A DNA stretch of 64,000 nt from Planctomycetota bacterium (GTDB taxonomy: Bacteria > Planctomycetota > UBA1135 > UBA2386): assembly GCA_016716265.1 (NCBI GenBank), contig JADJWQ010000006.1, forward strand, positions 124,001 to 188,000. Direction: 5' to 3'. The translations under genes and the position numbers were made by a program. Shown here piece by piece: positions 55,025 through 64,000 of the stretch; the first letter of the stretch is position 1; each line of letters starts with the position of its first letter. The notes below the pieces were generated by a model. The model made no database searches and was not told the DNA's origin. It was given only the letters and a program-made list of their open reading frames with translations.

Positions 55025-55603
55025 ATGGCCCTCACTCCGTCACGCATGGTCCCGCTCGGCTCCGCCGCGCCGGACTTCGAGCTCCCCGAGCCGCGCACCG
55101 GTGCGGTGGTGAACCTCGACGACGTCGCCCGCGGCAAGCGGGCCACCGTCGTCATGTTCATCTGCAACCACTGCCCGTACGTGGTGCACGTGAACCCGGA
55201 GCTGATCCGGGTCGCCACCGAGTACGGCCCGCGCGAGGTCGGCTTCGTCGCGATCAGCAGCAACGACGTCGGCTCGCACCCGCAGGACGGCCCGGAGAGG
55301 ATGGCACGCCATGCCGCCGACGTCGGCTACCCGTTCCCGTACCTGTACGACGAGGACCAGTCGGTCGCCCGCGCCTACGACGCGCGCTGCACACCTGACC
55401 TGTTCGTCTACGACGGACGGCGCCGGCTCGCCTACCGCGGCCAGCTCGACGGCTCGCGGCCGGGCAATGGCGTGCCGCTGTCGGGCACCGACCTGCGCAA
55501 TGCGCTCGACGCGCTGCTCGCCGGGAAGCCGATACCGACCGACCAGCGCCCGAGCGCCGGCTGCAACATCAAGTGGCGCGCGGGCAACGAGCCGCGCGAT
55601 TGA
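55025..55603 (+). CDS. Thioredoxin-fold protein (AhpC/TSA-like)
   Basis: 192 aa. N-terminal MVPLGSAAPDFELPEP is typical of peroxiredoxin/TlpA-like proteins. The redox motif is C47-NH-C50-PYV, followed by a thioredoxin fold with the cis-Pro region ARCTPDLFVYDGRRRLAYRGQLD. No signal peptide, so cytoplasmic. Homologues with CNHCPYV are widespread single-domain thioredoxin-family proteins of unsettled role. Confidence 0.9.
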   Translation: MALTPSRMVPLGSAAPDFELPEPRTGAVVNLDDVARGKRATVVMFICNHCPYVVHVNPELIRVATEYGPREVGFVAISSNDVGSHPQDGPERMARHAADVGYPFPYLYDEDQSVARAYDARCTPDLFVYDGRRRLAYRGQLDGSRPGNGVPLSGTDLRNALDALLAGKPIPTDQRPSAGCNIKWRAGNEPRD

Positions 55604-55718
55604 CGGCCGGCCGGCGGACGGGATCGTCGGTGCGACCCGGACCGACGCCGCTGAGCTGCGCGCCGTCAGGCGCGGCAGCTCCAGCACGGGCGGCCCGGGC
55701 GGCTGCCCCGCGCGTTGT

Positions 55719-57166
<1,448 letters not shown>

Positions 57167-57170
<4 letters not shown>

Positions 57171-58207
57171 GATGGTGCGGTTCGTTCTTCTCGGGATGGA
57201 GTGTGAGAGGTCCAGGACGAGCTGCCCCCGGCCGGCCGCGTGCCGCGCACCAGGAACAGCGGGAGTTCGATCGAGCGACCCGCGGGCCCCTCGACGTGGT
57301 ATCGGTCGAGCACCGGCTCGGACGACAGTCCGAGGAAGCCGGCGCGCGCCAGCGCGGCGAGCACGGCATCCGGCCGCACGCCGAGCCGCAGGTCGCCCAT
57401 CCGCTCGCGCATCCAGTCCTCCTGGTGCGGCAGCAGGTCGGTGAGGACGACGACGCCGCCCGGGCGCAGCACGCGCAGCACCTCCCGCGCGGCGCTGTCC
57501 ATGTCGGAGACGTGGTGCCACACCAGATTGGCGAACACCGCGTCGACCTCGGCGTCGCCGAGCGGCAGGCTCTCGAGTTCCCCGCTGCGGAACTCGACTC
57601 GCGCGGCGGCGACCGGATCGCCGGCGAGCCGCCGCTGCGCGGCCTCCAGCATGCGCTCGGCGTGATCGACCGCGATGACGCGCGCGACCCGCGGCGCGAG
57701 GTAGCTCGTCATGTAGCCGGCGCCGCAACCGAGGTCCGCCACCGCGAGCTCCCGCGGCGCGAGCGCCGCGAGCGCCTCCGCGCGCAGCGAGCCGCCGCGG
57801 AACTCCTGCCCGACCTCGACCCAGCGGTCGGCCAGCGCGTCGTGCGCCCGCCGCGACCGCTCGCGCCGCTGCTCCCGCACCGCCTCGAGCGCGGTGGCGT
57901 CGGCCCGCCCGGCCTCACCGTCGAGCCACGGCTGCAGCACCGCCGCGAACAGCTCCGGCGTCAGCGGCCCGCCGGCGGTCGGCTCGACCAGCGAGTGGAA
58001 GCTCCAGCTGCCCTCGCGCCGATCGCGCACCAGCCCGGCCCGCCGCAGCAGCGCCAGGTGGTTGCTGACCCGGCTCTGCGGGAGGCCCGTCACCGCCACC
58101 AGCTCCTGCACGGCGAGCTCCTCGCGGGCGAGCAGTCCGAGCAGGCGCAGACGGGTGGCGTCCGACAGGAGCTTGAGGGTCGACTGGAGGGTGGACAGGG
58201 AGGTCAC
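57167..58207 (-). CDS. ArsR-family winged helix fused to SAM-dependent methyltransferase
   Basis: 346 aa. Residues about 1-80 are an ArsR-type winged helix (LLSDATRLRLLGLLAREELAVQELVAVTGLPQSRVSNHLALLRRAGLV, in parts). There are no Cys/His clusters typical of metal-sensing ArsR proteins. Residues about 150-290 are a class I methyltransferase with SAM-binding VADLGCGAGYMTSYLA, VIAVDHAERML and VLRPGGVVVLTDLL. Such fusions often precede ahcY. A regulator that senses SAM or SAH through its methyltransferase domain, like the proteobacterial SahR concept, is inferred. The GTG start lies only ~3-4 nt after the predicted transcription start. Confidence 0.9.
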
Positions 58208-58216
58208 GGGAAGCGG

Positions 58217-58247
58217 ATATCAGGACATGCTGATCCCGTGATGTCAA
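58217..58247 (-). promoter_or_regulatory. Promoter with overlapping operator dyads for the ArsR-MTase-ahcY operon
   Basis: On the minus strand a perfect -35 TTGACA (58247-58242) and TGATAT (58222-58217), 19 bp apart. A dyad GACAT-N12-ATGTC begins inside the -35. A second dyad ATCAG-N6-CTGAT fills the spacer and -10. The half-site TCAGGACA recurs twice, as TGTCCTG and TGTCCTGA, near 58284-58298. The predicted start codon at 58207 would make an almost leaderless mRNA. Autorepression is inferred. Confidence 0.6.
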
Positions 58248-58254
58248 GGGAGAC

Positions 58255-58394
58255 TGGCCCCAAAGATTGGCGCAACCCCGGTCATGTCCTGTCCTGACAA
58301 GGGCTTGCGGCGGCCCCTGCCAGGTCCCGGCGGGCGGTTCCAAGTCAGCTCCAGCGCCGACCTTCGCGCGGAGCCGCGCCAATCTCTGGGGCCA
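58255..58394. repeat. 140-bp element bounded by 19-bp inverted repeats
   Basis: Arms at 58255-58273 and 58376-58394 are complementary at 18 of 19 positions. The 102-bp interior holds the second pair of TGTCCTG half-sites and several GC stretches, but no strong inner hairpin like that of the 38081 element. It fills most of the 205-bp gap between the M28 peptidase stop (58413) and the ArsR-MTase start. It could be a terminator for the peptidase gene, a leader RNA or a mobile-element remnant. Confidence 0.7.
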
Positions 58395-58412
58395 CCGTCC
58401 AGCGTGGAGCGT

Positions 58413-60044
58413 CTAGCGCGAGACGTCGTCGAGCCAGTCGCGGCGCCGCCCCACCTCCCGCGGTCGCCCCTCTCCGTTCGCCACCGTCAGCCCCGTCCAG
58501 AACGCCAGTCGCGCGACCTGCTCGATCTTCCCGTACTCGAGCCGCTCCGGGCTGTCGGTCACCTGGTGGTAGTCCTCGTGCTCGCCATCGCAGAAGAACA
58601 CCACCGGGATCCCCCGCACCGCGAAGTTGTAGTGGTCGCTGCGCGTGTAGAACTCGTCGCCGATGGTCAGCCCGAGGCCGACCTGCGGCGCGAGGCGCGC
58701 GGCGAGCTGGGCGATCGACGAGTAGTTGCGGTGCCGGTAGCTCGGCGTGATCGAGATCTCGCCGGGTCCGGACAGCGGCGCGAAGCGGCCGATCATGTCG
58801 ATGTTGACGTCGGCGACCAGGCGGTCGAGCGGCCACGGGGAGTGGTCGGCGAAGAACTTCGAGCCCCACAGGCCGAGCTCCTCACCGGACACCGACAGGA
58901 AGATCACCGAGCGCCGCGGGCGCTGGCCGGTGCGCGCCGCCTCGGCGAACGCCTGCGCACACTCGAGCATCGCCGCCGAGCCGGACGCGTTGTCGTCGGC
59001 GCCATGGAAGATGCTGCCGTCCATGCGCAGCCCCATGTGGTCCATGTGCGACGAGAACACGACCGCCTCGTCGCGCAGCGCGGCGTCGCCGCCACGCAGC
59101 ACGCCGACGACGTTCACGGCGCGCGCGTCCGGGTCGGTGACGACGCGCAGATCGACGCGCGCGACGGGCGCCTCGGCAGGCGGCGGCCCCGCCATCGCGA
59201 GCTGATCGTCGTCGCCGACCGAGTAGCCGAGCAGCTCGAGGGCCGCGCGCGTCGGCGCCGCCGGCAGGAACACGAGCGGCGCATCGGTCGCGAGCGTCTC
59301 GATCATCGCGCTCGACTCGCCCTCGTAGCGGAGGATCGGCTTGCCGGGCACGAGGCCCGAATAGGTGAGCATCTCGCCGACGCCGGAGTCGTCGTGCAGC
59401 ATGCCGAACACCGCGATGCGCGCGCCGCGCCGCTCGAGGTTGCGCGCGATCGAAGCGGCCTTGCGCAGCGCGAGGAAGCCCCATTGGAACTGCGCCTGCA
59501 CCGGGGCGCGCGGGCGATCGATCGTGCGCAGCAGCACGAACGGCACGTCGCCGGGGCCGAGCTCGGCCGGCAGGTCGCTCTCGGCGCCGTAGCGGCAATC
59601 GACGAGGCGCCCTCCGAGCGACACGTCGTCGACGCTGCGGCCAGGGAACACCGCGAAGTGCCGGTCGACGACCATCACACCGAGCGTGATGCCGGTGCGC
59701 GTGGGGTCGAGGAAGCGCGACACGACGGGCCAGCTCTGCAGGAAGCTGCGCGTGCCGTCGGCCTGCTCGTCGCCGAGCGGCTCGCAGCCGAAGCCCTGCA
59801 GTTGCTCCGCGATGTACTGCGCCGCAGCGAGCTGGCCCGGCGTGCCGGTGTGGCGTCCCATCAGCTCGTCACCGGCCAGGTGGAAGGCGTGCCGCCGCAG
59901 GTCCGCGACGTCGATCTGTGCCATCGCCGCCGGGGCGCCGTCGGGGAGTGCGGCGACGGCGCCGGACTGCGCGGCGAGCCACGGACCAGCGGTGAGCGCG
60001 GCGAGGGCCGCGGGGAGCACGGAGCGGAGACGGGTGCGGATCAT
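58413..60044 (-). CDS. Secreted M28-family aminopeptidase
   Basis: 543 aa. The signal peptide is at about 1-26 (SVLPAALAALTAGPWLAAQ). A protease-associated-like insert occupies about 120-300. The M28 catalytic domain has the co-catalytic zinc ligands in order: SSHMDHMG (His), GADDNASGSAAMLE (Asp), SVSGEELGLWGS (Glu pair), VNIDMIGR (Asp) and GEHEDYHQVTD (His). It should be an extracytoplasmic exopeptidase; substrate specificity cannot be read. It is the last gene before the ahcY operon promoter region. Confidence 0.94.
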   Translation of the reverse strand: MIRTRLRSVLPAALAALTAGPWLAAQSGAVAALPDGAPAAMAQIDVADLRRHAFHLAGDELMGRHTGTPGQLAAAQYIAEQLQGFGCEPLGDEQADGTRSFLQSWPVVSRFLDPTRTGITLGVMVVDRHFAVFPGRSVDDVSLGGRLVDCRYGAESDLPAELGPGDVPFVLLRTIDRPRAPVQAQFQWGFLALRKAASIARNLERRGARIAVFGMLHDDSGVGEMLTYSGLVPGKPILRYEGESSAMIETLATDAPLVFLPAAPTRAALELLGYSVGDDDQLAMAGPPPAEAPVARVDLRVVTDPDARAVNVVGVLRGGDAALRDEAVVFSSHMDHMGLRMDGSIFHGADDNASGSAAMLECAQAFAEAARTGQRPRRSVIFLSVSGEELGLWGSKFFADHSPWPLDRLVADVNIDMIGRFAPLSGPGEISITPSYRHRNYSSIAQLAARLAPQVGLGLTIGDEFYTRSDHYNFAVRGIPVVFFCDGEHEDYHQVTDSPERLEYGKIEQVARLAFWTGLTVANGEGRPREVGRRRDWLDDVSR

Positions 60045-60159
60045 GCGTCGGACGTCGGCTGAGCCGCCTCGATACGGCGCGGCGCGGCGCGGCGCGAGCC
60101 CCGACCCGGGGCGACGTCACGCTGCGCCGTCGCGACGCGCGGTTCCGACCGCCGCGCCG

Positions 60160-60176
60160 CCCGGGTAGAACCCGGG
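60160..60176 (+). promoter_or_regulatory. Start-codon-proximal hairpin
   Basis: Perfect 6-bp stem CCCGGG-TAGAA-CCCGGG (7 bp with the flanking G/C pair), ending 1 bp before the ATG at 60178. No Shine-Dalgarno sequence is present, so the hairpin occupies the ribosome-binding region and could limit translation. Confidence 0.4.
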
Positions 60177-60177
60177 C

Positions 60178-60732
60178 ATGCCGCCCGCTGCCGCGCCTTC
60201 CGGAATCCGTGCGCTCGCCTGCGCGCTGCTGCTCGCCGCGGTGGCCTGCTCGAGCCCGGCGCCGCAGCGGCGCTTCGGCTCGCTCGGCGACTTCGAGACC
60301 GGCAGCTCGCCGTCGCGCGCCGAGGGTGGCCAGGCGCCGCGCTTCGTCGCGCCGCCGGGACTGAGCTGGTCGGCCGCGCTCGCAGCGCTCGCCGAGGGTC
60401 CGCTCGACGACCTCCCCGCCCGCCGCTACGAGCTCGGCCTGACGGTCGTCGACCGCACCGCGGAGCCGGGCCGTTGGCGCTTCGCGCTGGTCCCCGATCT
60501 CGCCGTGCTGGTCGACGACGAAGGCGGTCGCTTCCCCGCCGTGCGCGTGCGCGTGCCCGACCCGGCGGCCGCGCCGGCGCGCCGTGAGCGCGACGGACCG
60601 GAGACCGGCAGCTACACGCTCGTGTTCGACCTGCCCGGCGACTACCGGCTGCGCACGATCGGGCGCGTCGCCGTGCACTGGGCCTTCGAGCTCGACGGCG
60701 CGCTGTACCGCGTCACGACGCTGTTCCGATGA
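60178..60732 (+). CDS. Lipoprotein of unknown function
   Basis: 184 aa. Signal peptide with lipobox (LLLAAVAC), so the mature protein starts with a lipidated Cys at about residue 24. The body contains a beta-rich domain (RWRFALVPDLAVLVDDEGGRFPAVRVRV, in parts; YTLVFDLPGDYRLRTIGRVAVHWAFELDG). No family recognised. It overlaps the amidase gene by 4 bp (ATGA), suggesting a cell-envelope role shared with it. Confidence 0.75.
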   Translation: MPPAAAPSGIRALACALLLAAVACSSPAPQRRFGSLGDFETGSSPSRAEGGQAPRFVAPPGLSWSAALAALAEGPLDDLPARRYELGLTVVDRTAEPGRWRFALVPDLAVLVDDEGGRFPAVRVRVPDPAAAPARRERDGPETGSYTLVFDLPGDYRLRTIGRVAVHWAFELDGALYRVTTLFR

Positions 60733-61787
60733 ACGTGCCCGAACGACTCGCGTCGCTGCGCGACGTGCTCGGCGAGCGGCGTCTCGCGTGGCTCGTCGGC
60801 GCGGTGCTCGCGCTGATCGGGGTCACCGCGCTGATCGTCAGTTGCGCGACGACCGGCCACCGCCGCGGACCGCTCGACCCGGCCGACCGCCGCGGCCAGG
60901 AGATCGTCGTCTGCGGCCAGCTCTTCGACATCGGGACGCCGGTCGTGCTGTGGTCGGACCCGGGCGGCTACGACGCGTACAGCGAGCTCCCGCGCTTCGA
61001 GGAGCCGGCTCGGGACGCGGACGGCCAGCCGATCCAGCGGCGCCGCTACGGCGCGCGCAGCGGGATCCCGGCCGACGTCGCGGAGCGCGTCGCCACGTCC
61101 GGCTGGACGACCGGCGATCTACGCCGGGTCGTGCGGCAGTTCGTGCTGCACTACGACGTCTGCGGCACCTCGCGCCAGTGCTTCAAGATCCTGCAGGACA
61201 AGCGCAATCTGTCGGTCCATTTCCTGCTCGACGTGGACGGCACGATCTACCAGACGCTCGACCTGCAGGAGCGCGCGTGGCACGCGGGCAATGCCAATGA
61301 CCGCTCCGTCGGCGTCGAGATCGCGCACATCGGCGCCTATCCGGCGCCGGGTCACCCGGTGATGCGGAGCTGGTACGAGACCGACGACCAGGGCCTCCGC
61401 GTCCGCTTCCCGCGCTGGATGACCGAGCTCGGCATCCGCACCCCGGGCTTCGTCGCGAGGCCCGAGCGCGCGGAGCTGCTCGAGCTCGAGATCCACGGCA
61501 AGCGGCTCTGGCAGCACGACTACACGGCCGAGCAACGCCAGGCCCTCGCGCATCTCGCCGCCGGTCTGCACCGCGTGCTCGGCATCCCGCTGGAGATCCC
61601 GCGCGACCCCGGCACGGGCGGCGTCCTGTGCACGGCATTGCCGAAGGACGATGCACAGGACGGGCTCGCGACGTTCGCAGGGATCCTCGGCCACTGGCAC
61701 GTGACGTCGGGCAAGACCGACCCGGGTCCCGCGCTCGACTGGGAGCGGCTCCTCTCCGACGCGCGCCGCCTCGCGGACGACGATTGA
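60729..61787 (+). CDS. N-acetylmuramoyl-L-alanine amidase (Amidase_2/AmpD-like), membrane-tethered
   Basis: 352 aa. A basic N-terminus is followed by a hydrophobic segment (about 20-40) ending in IVSC, which fits a lipobox, so it is tethered outside the membrane. The amidase domain (about 125-345) has His141 in QFVLHYD, then LSVHFLLDVDGTIYQTLDLQERAWHAG, SVGVEIAH, and the C-terminal GHWHVTSGKTDPG, which contains the other zinc ligands and the catalytic Lys-like position. It cleaves the amide between N-acetylmuramic acid and the stem peptide. Presence of peptidoglycan processing is consistent with modern views of Planctomycetota. Confidence 0.9.
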   Translation: MNVPERLASLRDVLGERRLAWLVGAVLALIGVTALIVSCATTGHRRGPLDPADRRGQEIVVCGQLFDIGTPVVLWSDPGGYDAYSELPRFEEPARDADGQPIQRRRYGARSGIPADVAERVATSGWTTGDLRRVVRQFVLHYDVCGTSRQCFKILQDKRNLSVHFLLDVDGTIYQTLDLQERAWHAGNANDRSVGVEIAHIGAYPAPGHPVMRSWYETDDQGLRVRFPRWMTELGIRTPGFVARPERAELLELEIHGKRLWQHDYTAEQRQALAHLAAGLHRVLGIPLEIPRDPGTGGVLCTALPKDDAQDGLATFAGILGHWHVTSGKTDPGPALDWERLLSDARRLADDD

Positions 61788-61825
61788 CGGGCTGCGGCAT
61801 CACGGCATGGCGGCGACGCGGTCGG

Positions 61826-63016
61826 CTATGCGCCACCCGCCGCGACGATGCCGAGGCAGATGCGGGCCCCGACGTCGAGCAGGTCGTCGTCGAAGTCGAA
61901 GTCCGGATGGTGGCAGCCCGGCGTCGCGCCGACCGGCGCTCCGGCACCGACCAGGAAGTAGCAGCCGGGCACGGTCCCCGCGAGATAGGCGAAGTCCTCG
62001 GACGCGGCGAGCGGGAGGCCCGCGGTGCCGACGCGGCCCGCACCGACGACGCGCGCCGCAGCGGCCGCCACACGCGTGACGCAGGCGGCGTCGTTGACGA
62101 CCGCCGGATACGTGCGCTCGACCTGCGCGTCGATCTGCAGCCCGGCCGCGGCCGCCTCACCCGCGGCGACCTCGCGGACGCGCGCGGCGAGCCGCTCACC
62201 GAGCTCGACGTCGACGCTGCGCAGCGTGCCGCGCAGCTCGGCGCCGTCGGGGATCACGTTGTTCGCGGTGCCGGCGTGGAACGAGCCGATGCTGAGCACC
62301 GCGCCGCCGGCGAGCCCGACCTCGCGCGCGACGAGCGTGTGCAGCGCGGTCACCAGCCGGGCGCCTGCGGCGATCGGATCGCGGCAGCGCTGCGGCTCGC
62401 TCGCGTGCCCGCCGCGACCCCGCACAGCGAACAGCAGGCGATGCTCCTGCGCCATCACGGTGCCGGGGGCGACGCGGACGTCACCCTTCGGGAAGCCGGG
62501 CCAGTTGTGCAGCCCGTACACGGCCGCGACACCGTCGAGCGCACCGGCCGCCACCATCACGCGCGCGCCGCCGCCGTCGACACCCTCCTCGGCCGGCTGG
62601 AACAGCAACCGCACGGTACCCGGCACGCGGTCGCGCAGCGCGGCGAGGCGCGCGGCCACGGCGCACAGGATCGCGGTATGGCCGTCGTGACCGCACTTGT
62701 GCGCGACGCCCGGCACCTCGCTGCGGTACGGCAGCGGCGTGCGCTCGTCGATCGGCAGCGCATCGAGATCCGCGCGCAGCGCGACGACCGGCCCGGGCCG
62801 CCCGCCGTCGAGCTCGGCGACGAGCCCGGTGCCCGCGCACGCGCGCGGCCGATAGCCGTGCTCCGCGAGCCAGTCGCGCACGCGCGCCTGCGTGCGGTGC
62901 TCGGCGAACCCGAGCTCGGGCCAGCGGTGCAGCTCGTGGCGCAGCGCGCGGGCGCGCTGCAGCAGCTCGGTGGGCAACGGATCGTCGAGGCGCGCTCCAG
63001 TCGTCACGGGTACCAC
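61826..63016 (-). CDS. M20-family amidohydrolase
   Basis: 396 aa, M20D type (amino-acid-N-acyl or hippurate hydrolase-like). Motifs: LRHELHRWPELGFAEHRT, VALRADLDALPI, HKCGHDGHTAILCAVA (metal ligands), LFQPAEEGVDGGGARVMV, GRGGHASEPQ and the C-terminal ASEDFAYLAGTVPGCYFLVG. The GTG start is at 63016; a second GTG lies 9 bp downstream. Typical reactions release an amino acid from an N-acyl conjugate; the substrate is unknown. Confidence 0.93.
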   Translation of the reverse strand: MVPVTTGARLDDPLPTELLQRARALRHELHRWPELGFAEHRTQARVRDWLAEHGYRPRACAGTGLVAELDGGRPGPVVALRADLDALPIDERTPLPYRSEVPGVAHKCGHDGHTAILCAVAARLAALRDRVPGTVRLLFQPAEEGVDGGGARVMVAAGALDGVAAVYGLHNWPGFPKGDVRVAPGTVMAQEHRLLFAVRGRGGHASEPQRCRDPIAAGARLVTALHTLVAREVGLAGGAVLSIGSFHAGTANNVIPDGAELRGTLRSVDVELGERLAARVREVAAGEAAAAGLQIDAQVERTYPAVVNDAACVTRVAAAAARVVGAGRVGTAGLPLAASEDFAYLAGTVPGCYFLVGAGAPVGATPGCHHPDFDFDDDLLDVGARICLGIVAAGGA

Positions 63017-63049
63017 GATAGCGCAGCGGCGCGCCGGTGCCGTGCGACC

Positions 63050-64000
63050 TCAGCGCTGCGCTGCCTCGTAGCGCTCGAGCCGCTCACGATAGCGCACTGC
63101 GGCGGACGGATCCGCGCCGTCGACGGCCTCGCGCTGCAGCCTGATTGCCTCGTCGACCAGTCCGTTCTCGAAGCAGGCGAGCGCGAGCGTGTCGACGCGC
63201 CAGTAGGTGCGCCAGTCGGGGTCGTCCTGCATCGCGCGCGCCGCGGCGAGCGCGAGCTCGGCGTAGTGGCCGGTATAGGGCTCGCGCGTCAGCAGCGCCC
63301 ACGCCCACGAGTTCAGCGCCTGGGCGTCGGGACCGATCGCGGCGATCAGCTCGCGGCCGATCGAACCCGCGGCCTCGACGTCGCCGAGGACCCGGGCGCG
63401 GTGCTCGAAGGTCCGCAGCAGCAGCCGCTGGTCGCCGGGCTCCGCGAAGCGCCCGACGTCGAGCGCCAGCGACGTGAGCTGCGGGAAGTGCCGCGCACCG
63501 TCCGGGATCCCGTCCAGCACGTCGAGCAGCTCCGCCATGCGGCCCGGCACGCCCTTGTCCGCCTCCAGCCACGCGAAGCCGCAGCTCTCCGCGCGGCGCA
63601 GGTCGTCGCAGGCGACGTAGCAGAGGAACCCGGCCCGCTGCGTGGCGGCGTCGCCGCGCTCGGCGCGCACCGCGTCCGCCAGCGTCGCGCGCACCGTGTC
63701 CCGCATCAGCTCGGCGGGCCACCGCGCGGCGACGATCGCGAGCACCTGCACCTGGAACGCCGGCCGGTCGCGCAGCGCGCGCAGTGCGGCATCGAGGCGC
63801 GCGCGCAGCGTGCGGGTCTCGACCGCGGCCGGCAGCCGGCCGAGTTCTCGGCACCACGGTGCGGCGTGCGCCAGCGGCGATGCCGCCGGGTCGGACGCGT
63901 CGAGGGCTACCGTCACCGTCGAGCGCGCTTCGCCGCGACCGACCAGCGCGAGCGCGCTCGCGAAGTCGAGCCGCCCCGCCGCGAGATCCTCGGCCTCGTG
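63050..64000 (-). CDS. Helical-repeat protein, C-terminal part, 5' end beyond the window
   Basis: About 316 codons are visible; the frame remains open to the window edge, so the start is outside. An internal GTG at 63916 is probably not the start because the upstream frame (EDLAAGRLDFASALALVGRG) also looks coding. The visible part is Ala/Leu/Arg-rich and helical: repeated pairs such as FQVQVLAIVAARWPAELMRDTV and TYWRVDTLALACFENGLVDEAIRLQREAV, the latter TPR-like. Proteins of this kind in planctomycetes can have an N-terminal thioredoxin domain, but that cannot be seen here. Confidence 0.7.
   Translation of the reverse strand, partial: HEAEDLAAGRLDFASALALVGRGEARSTVTVALDASDPAASPLAHAAPWCRELGRLPAAVETRTLRARLDAALRALRDRPAFQVQVLAIVAARWPAELMRDTVRATLADAVRAERGDAATQRAGFLCYVACDDLRRAESCGFAWLEADKGVPGRMAELLDVLDGIPDGARHFPQLTSLALDVGRFAEPGDQRLLLRTFEHRARVLGDVEAAGSIGRELIAAIGPDAQALNSWAWALLTREPYTGHYAELALAAARAMQDDPDWRTYWRVDTLALACFENGLVDEAIRLQREAVDGADPSAAVRYRERLERYEAAQR

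Noticed and set aside
58208..58412. SAH riboswitch upstream of ahcY.
   Set aside because: The known SAH riboswitch core was not recognisable, and the predicted promoter lies downstream of the structured element, so the leader would be too short. A covariance-model search would settle it.

Overview
The window is very GC-rich, with third codon positions almost always G or C, and its gene content points to the phylum Planctomycetota. There are two DUF1549/DUF1553 + DUF1501 gene pairs, which are a planctomycete hallmark. There is also an ECF-type sigma factor fused to a membrane anchor and a large extracytoplasmic domain, plus zinc-ribbon/transmembrane proteins of unknown function. Genes are densely packed. 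Fourteen adjacent gene pairs overlap by exactly 4 bp (ATGA or GTGA), so translationally coupled operons are the rule. No rRNA, CRISPR array, insertion sequence or prophage was seen.

Layout. 1-8.8 kb: a response regulator coupled to a truncated membrane protein, lspA, a DksA/TraR-like zinc-finger gene, a xer recombinase overlapping uvrC tail to tail, a BlaI-type repressor with an M56 (BlaR1-like) membrane peptidase and a candidate operator, and a TPR membrane protein. 8.8-13.9 kb: uvrB and two related zinc-ribbon membrane proteins. 13.9-18.2 kb: a four-gene SDR plus ribose-type ABC sugar transporter operon. 18.3-24.8 kb: the first DUF1553/DUF1501 pair and an aldo-keto reductase. 24.8-27.7 kb: lutABC for lactate oxidation. 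27.8-29.7 kb: a LigB-like protein coupled to a radical SAM enzyme of the AmmeMemoRadiSam type. 29.8-33.8 kb: the second DUF1553/DUF1501 pair. 33.9-38.0 kb: an uncharacterised three-gene coiled-coil cassette (TelA-like, DUF6384-like, Gly-tailed coiled coil).

38.0-39.0 kb: a 142-bp nested inverted-repeat element, a dispersed repeat and an orphan gene. 39.0-45.5 kb: the membrane sigma factor, a metallo-beta-lactamase-fold protein, gamma-glutamyltransferase, a NIL-domain protein and tRNA-Cys. 45.7-55.6 kb: a GH172/DUF2961 protein, a DJ-1 homologue, fumC, tRNA-Leu, a secreted protein, a two-gene cassette with a HEPN-like second protein, an APH/P-loop kinase fusion and a thioredoxin-like protein. 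55.7-64 kb: an ArsR-methyltransferase regulator coupled to ahcY behind a strong promoter with operator-like dyads, an M28 peptidase, a lipoprotein/amidase pair, an M20 amidohydrolase and a truncated C-terminal helical-repeat gene.

The most unusual non-coding signals are a dispersed repeat in four intergenic places, in two cases beginning exactly at a stop codon, and two independent ~140-bp elements bounded by 19-bp inverted repeats (38081-38222 and 58255-58394). The best candidates for undescribed protein systems are the three-gene coiled-coil cassette, the LigB-like/radical SAM pair without AMMECR1, the transmembrane sigma factor and the HEPN-like pair.
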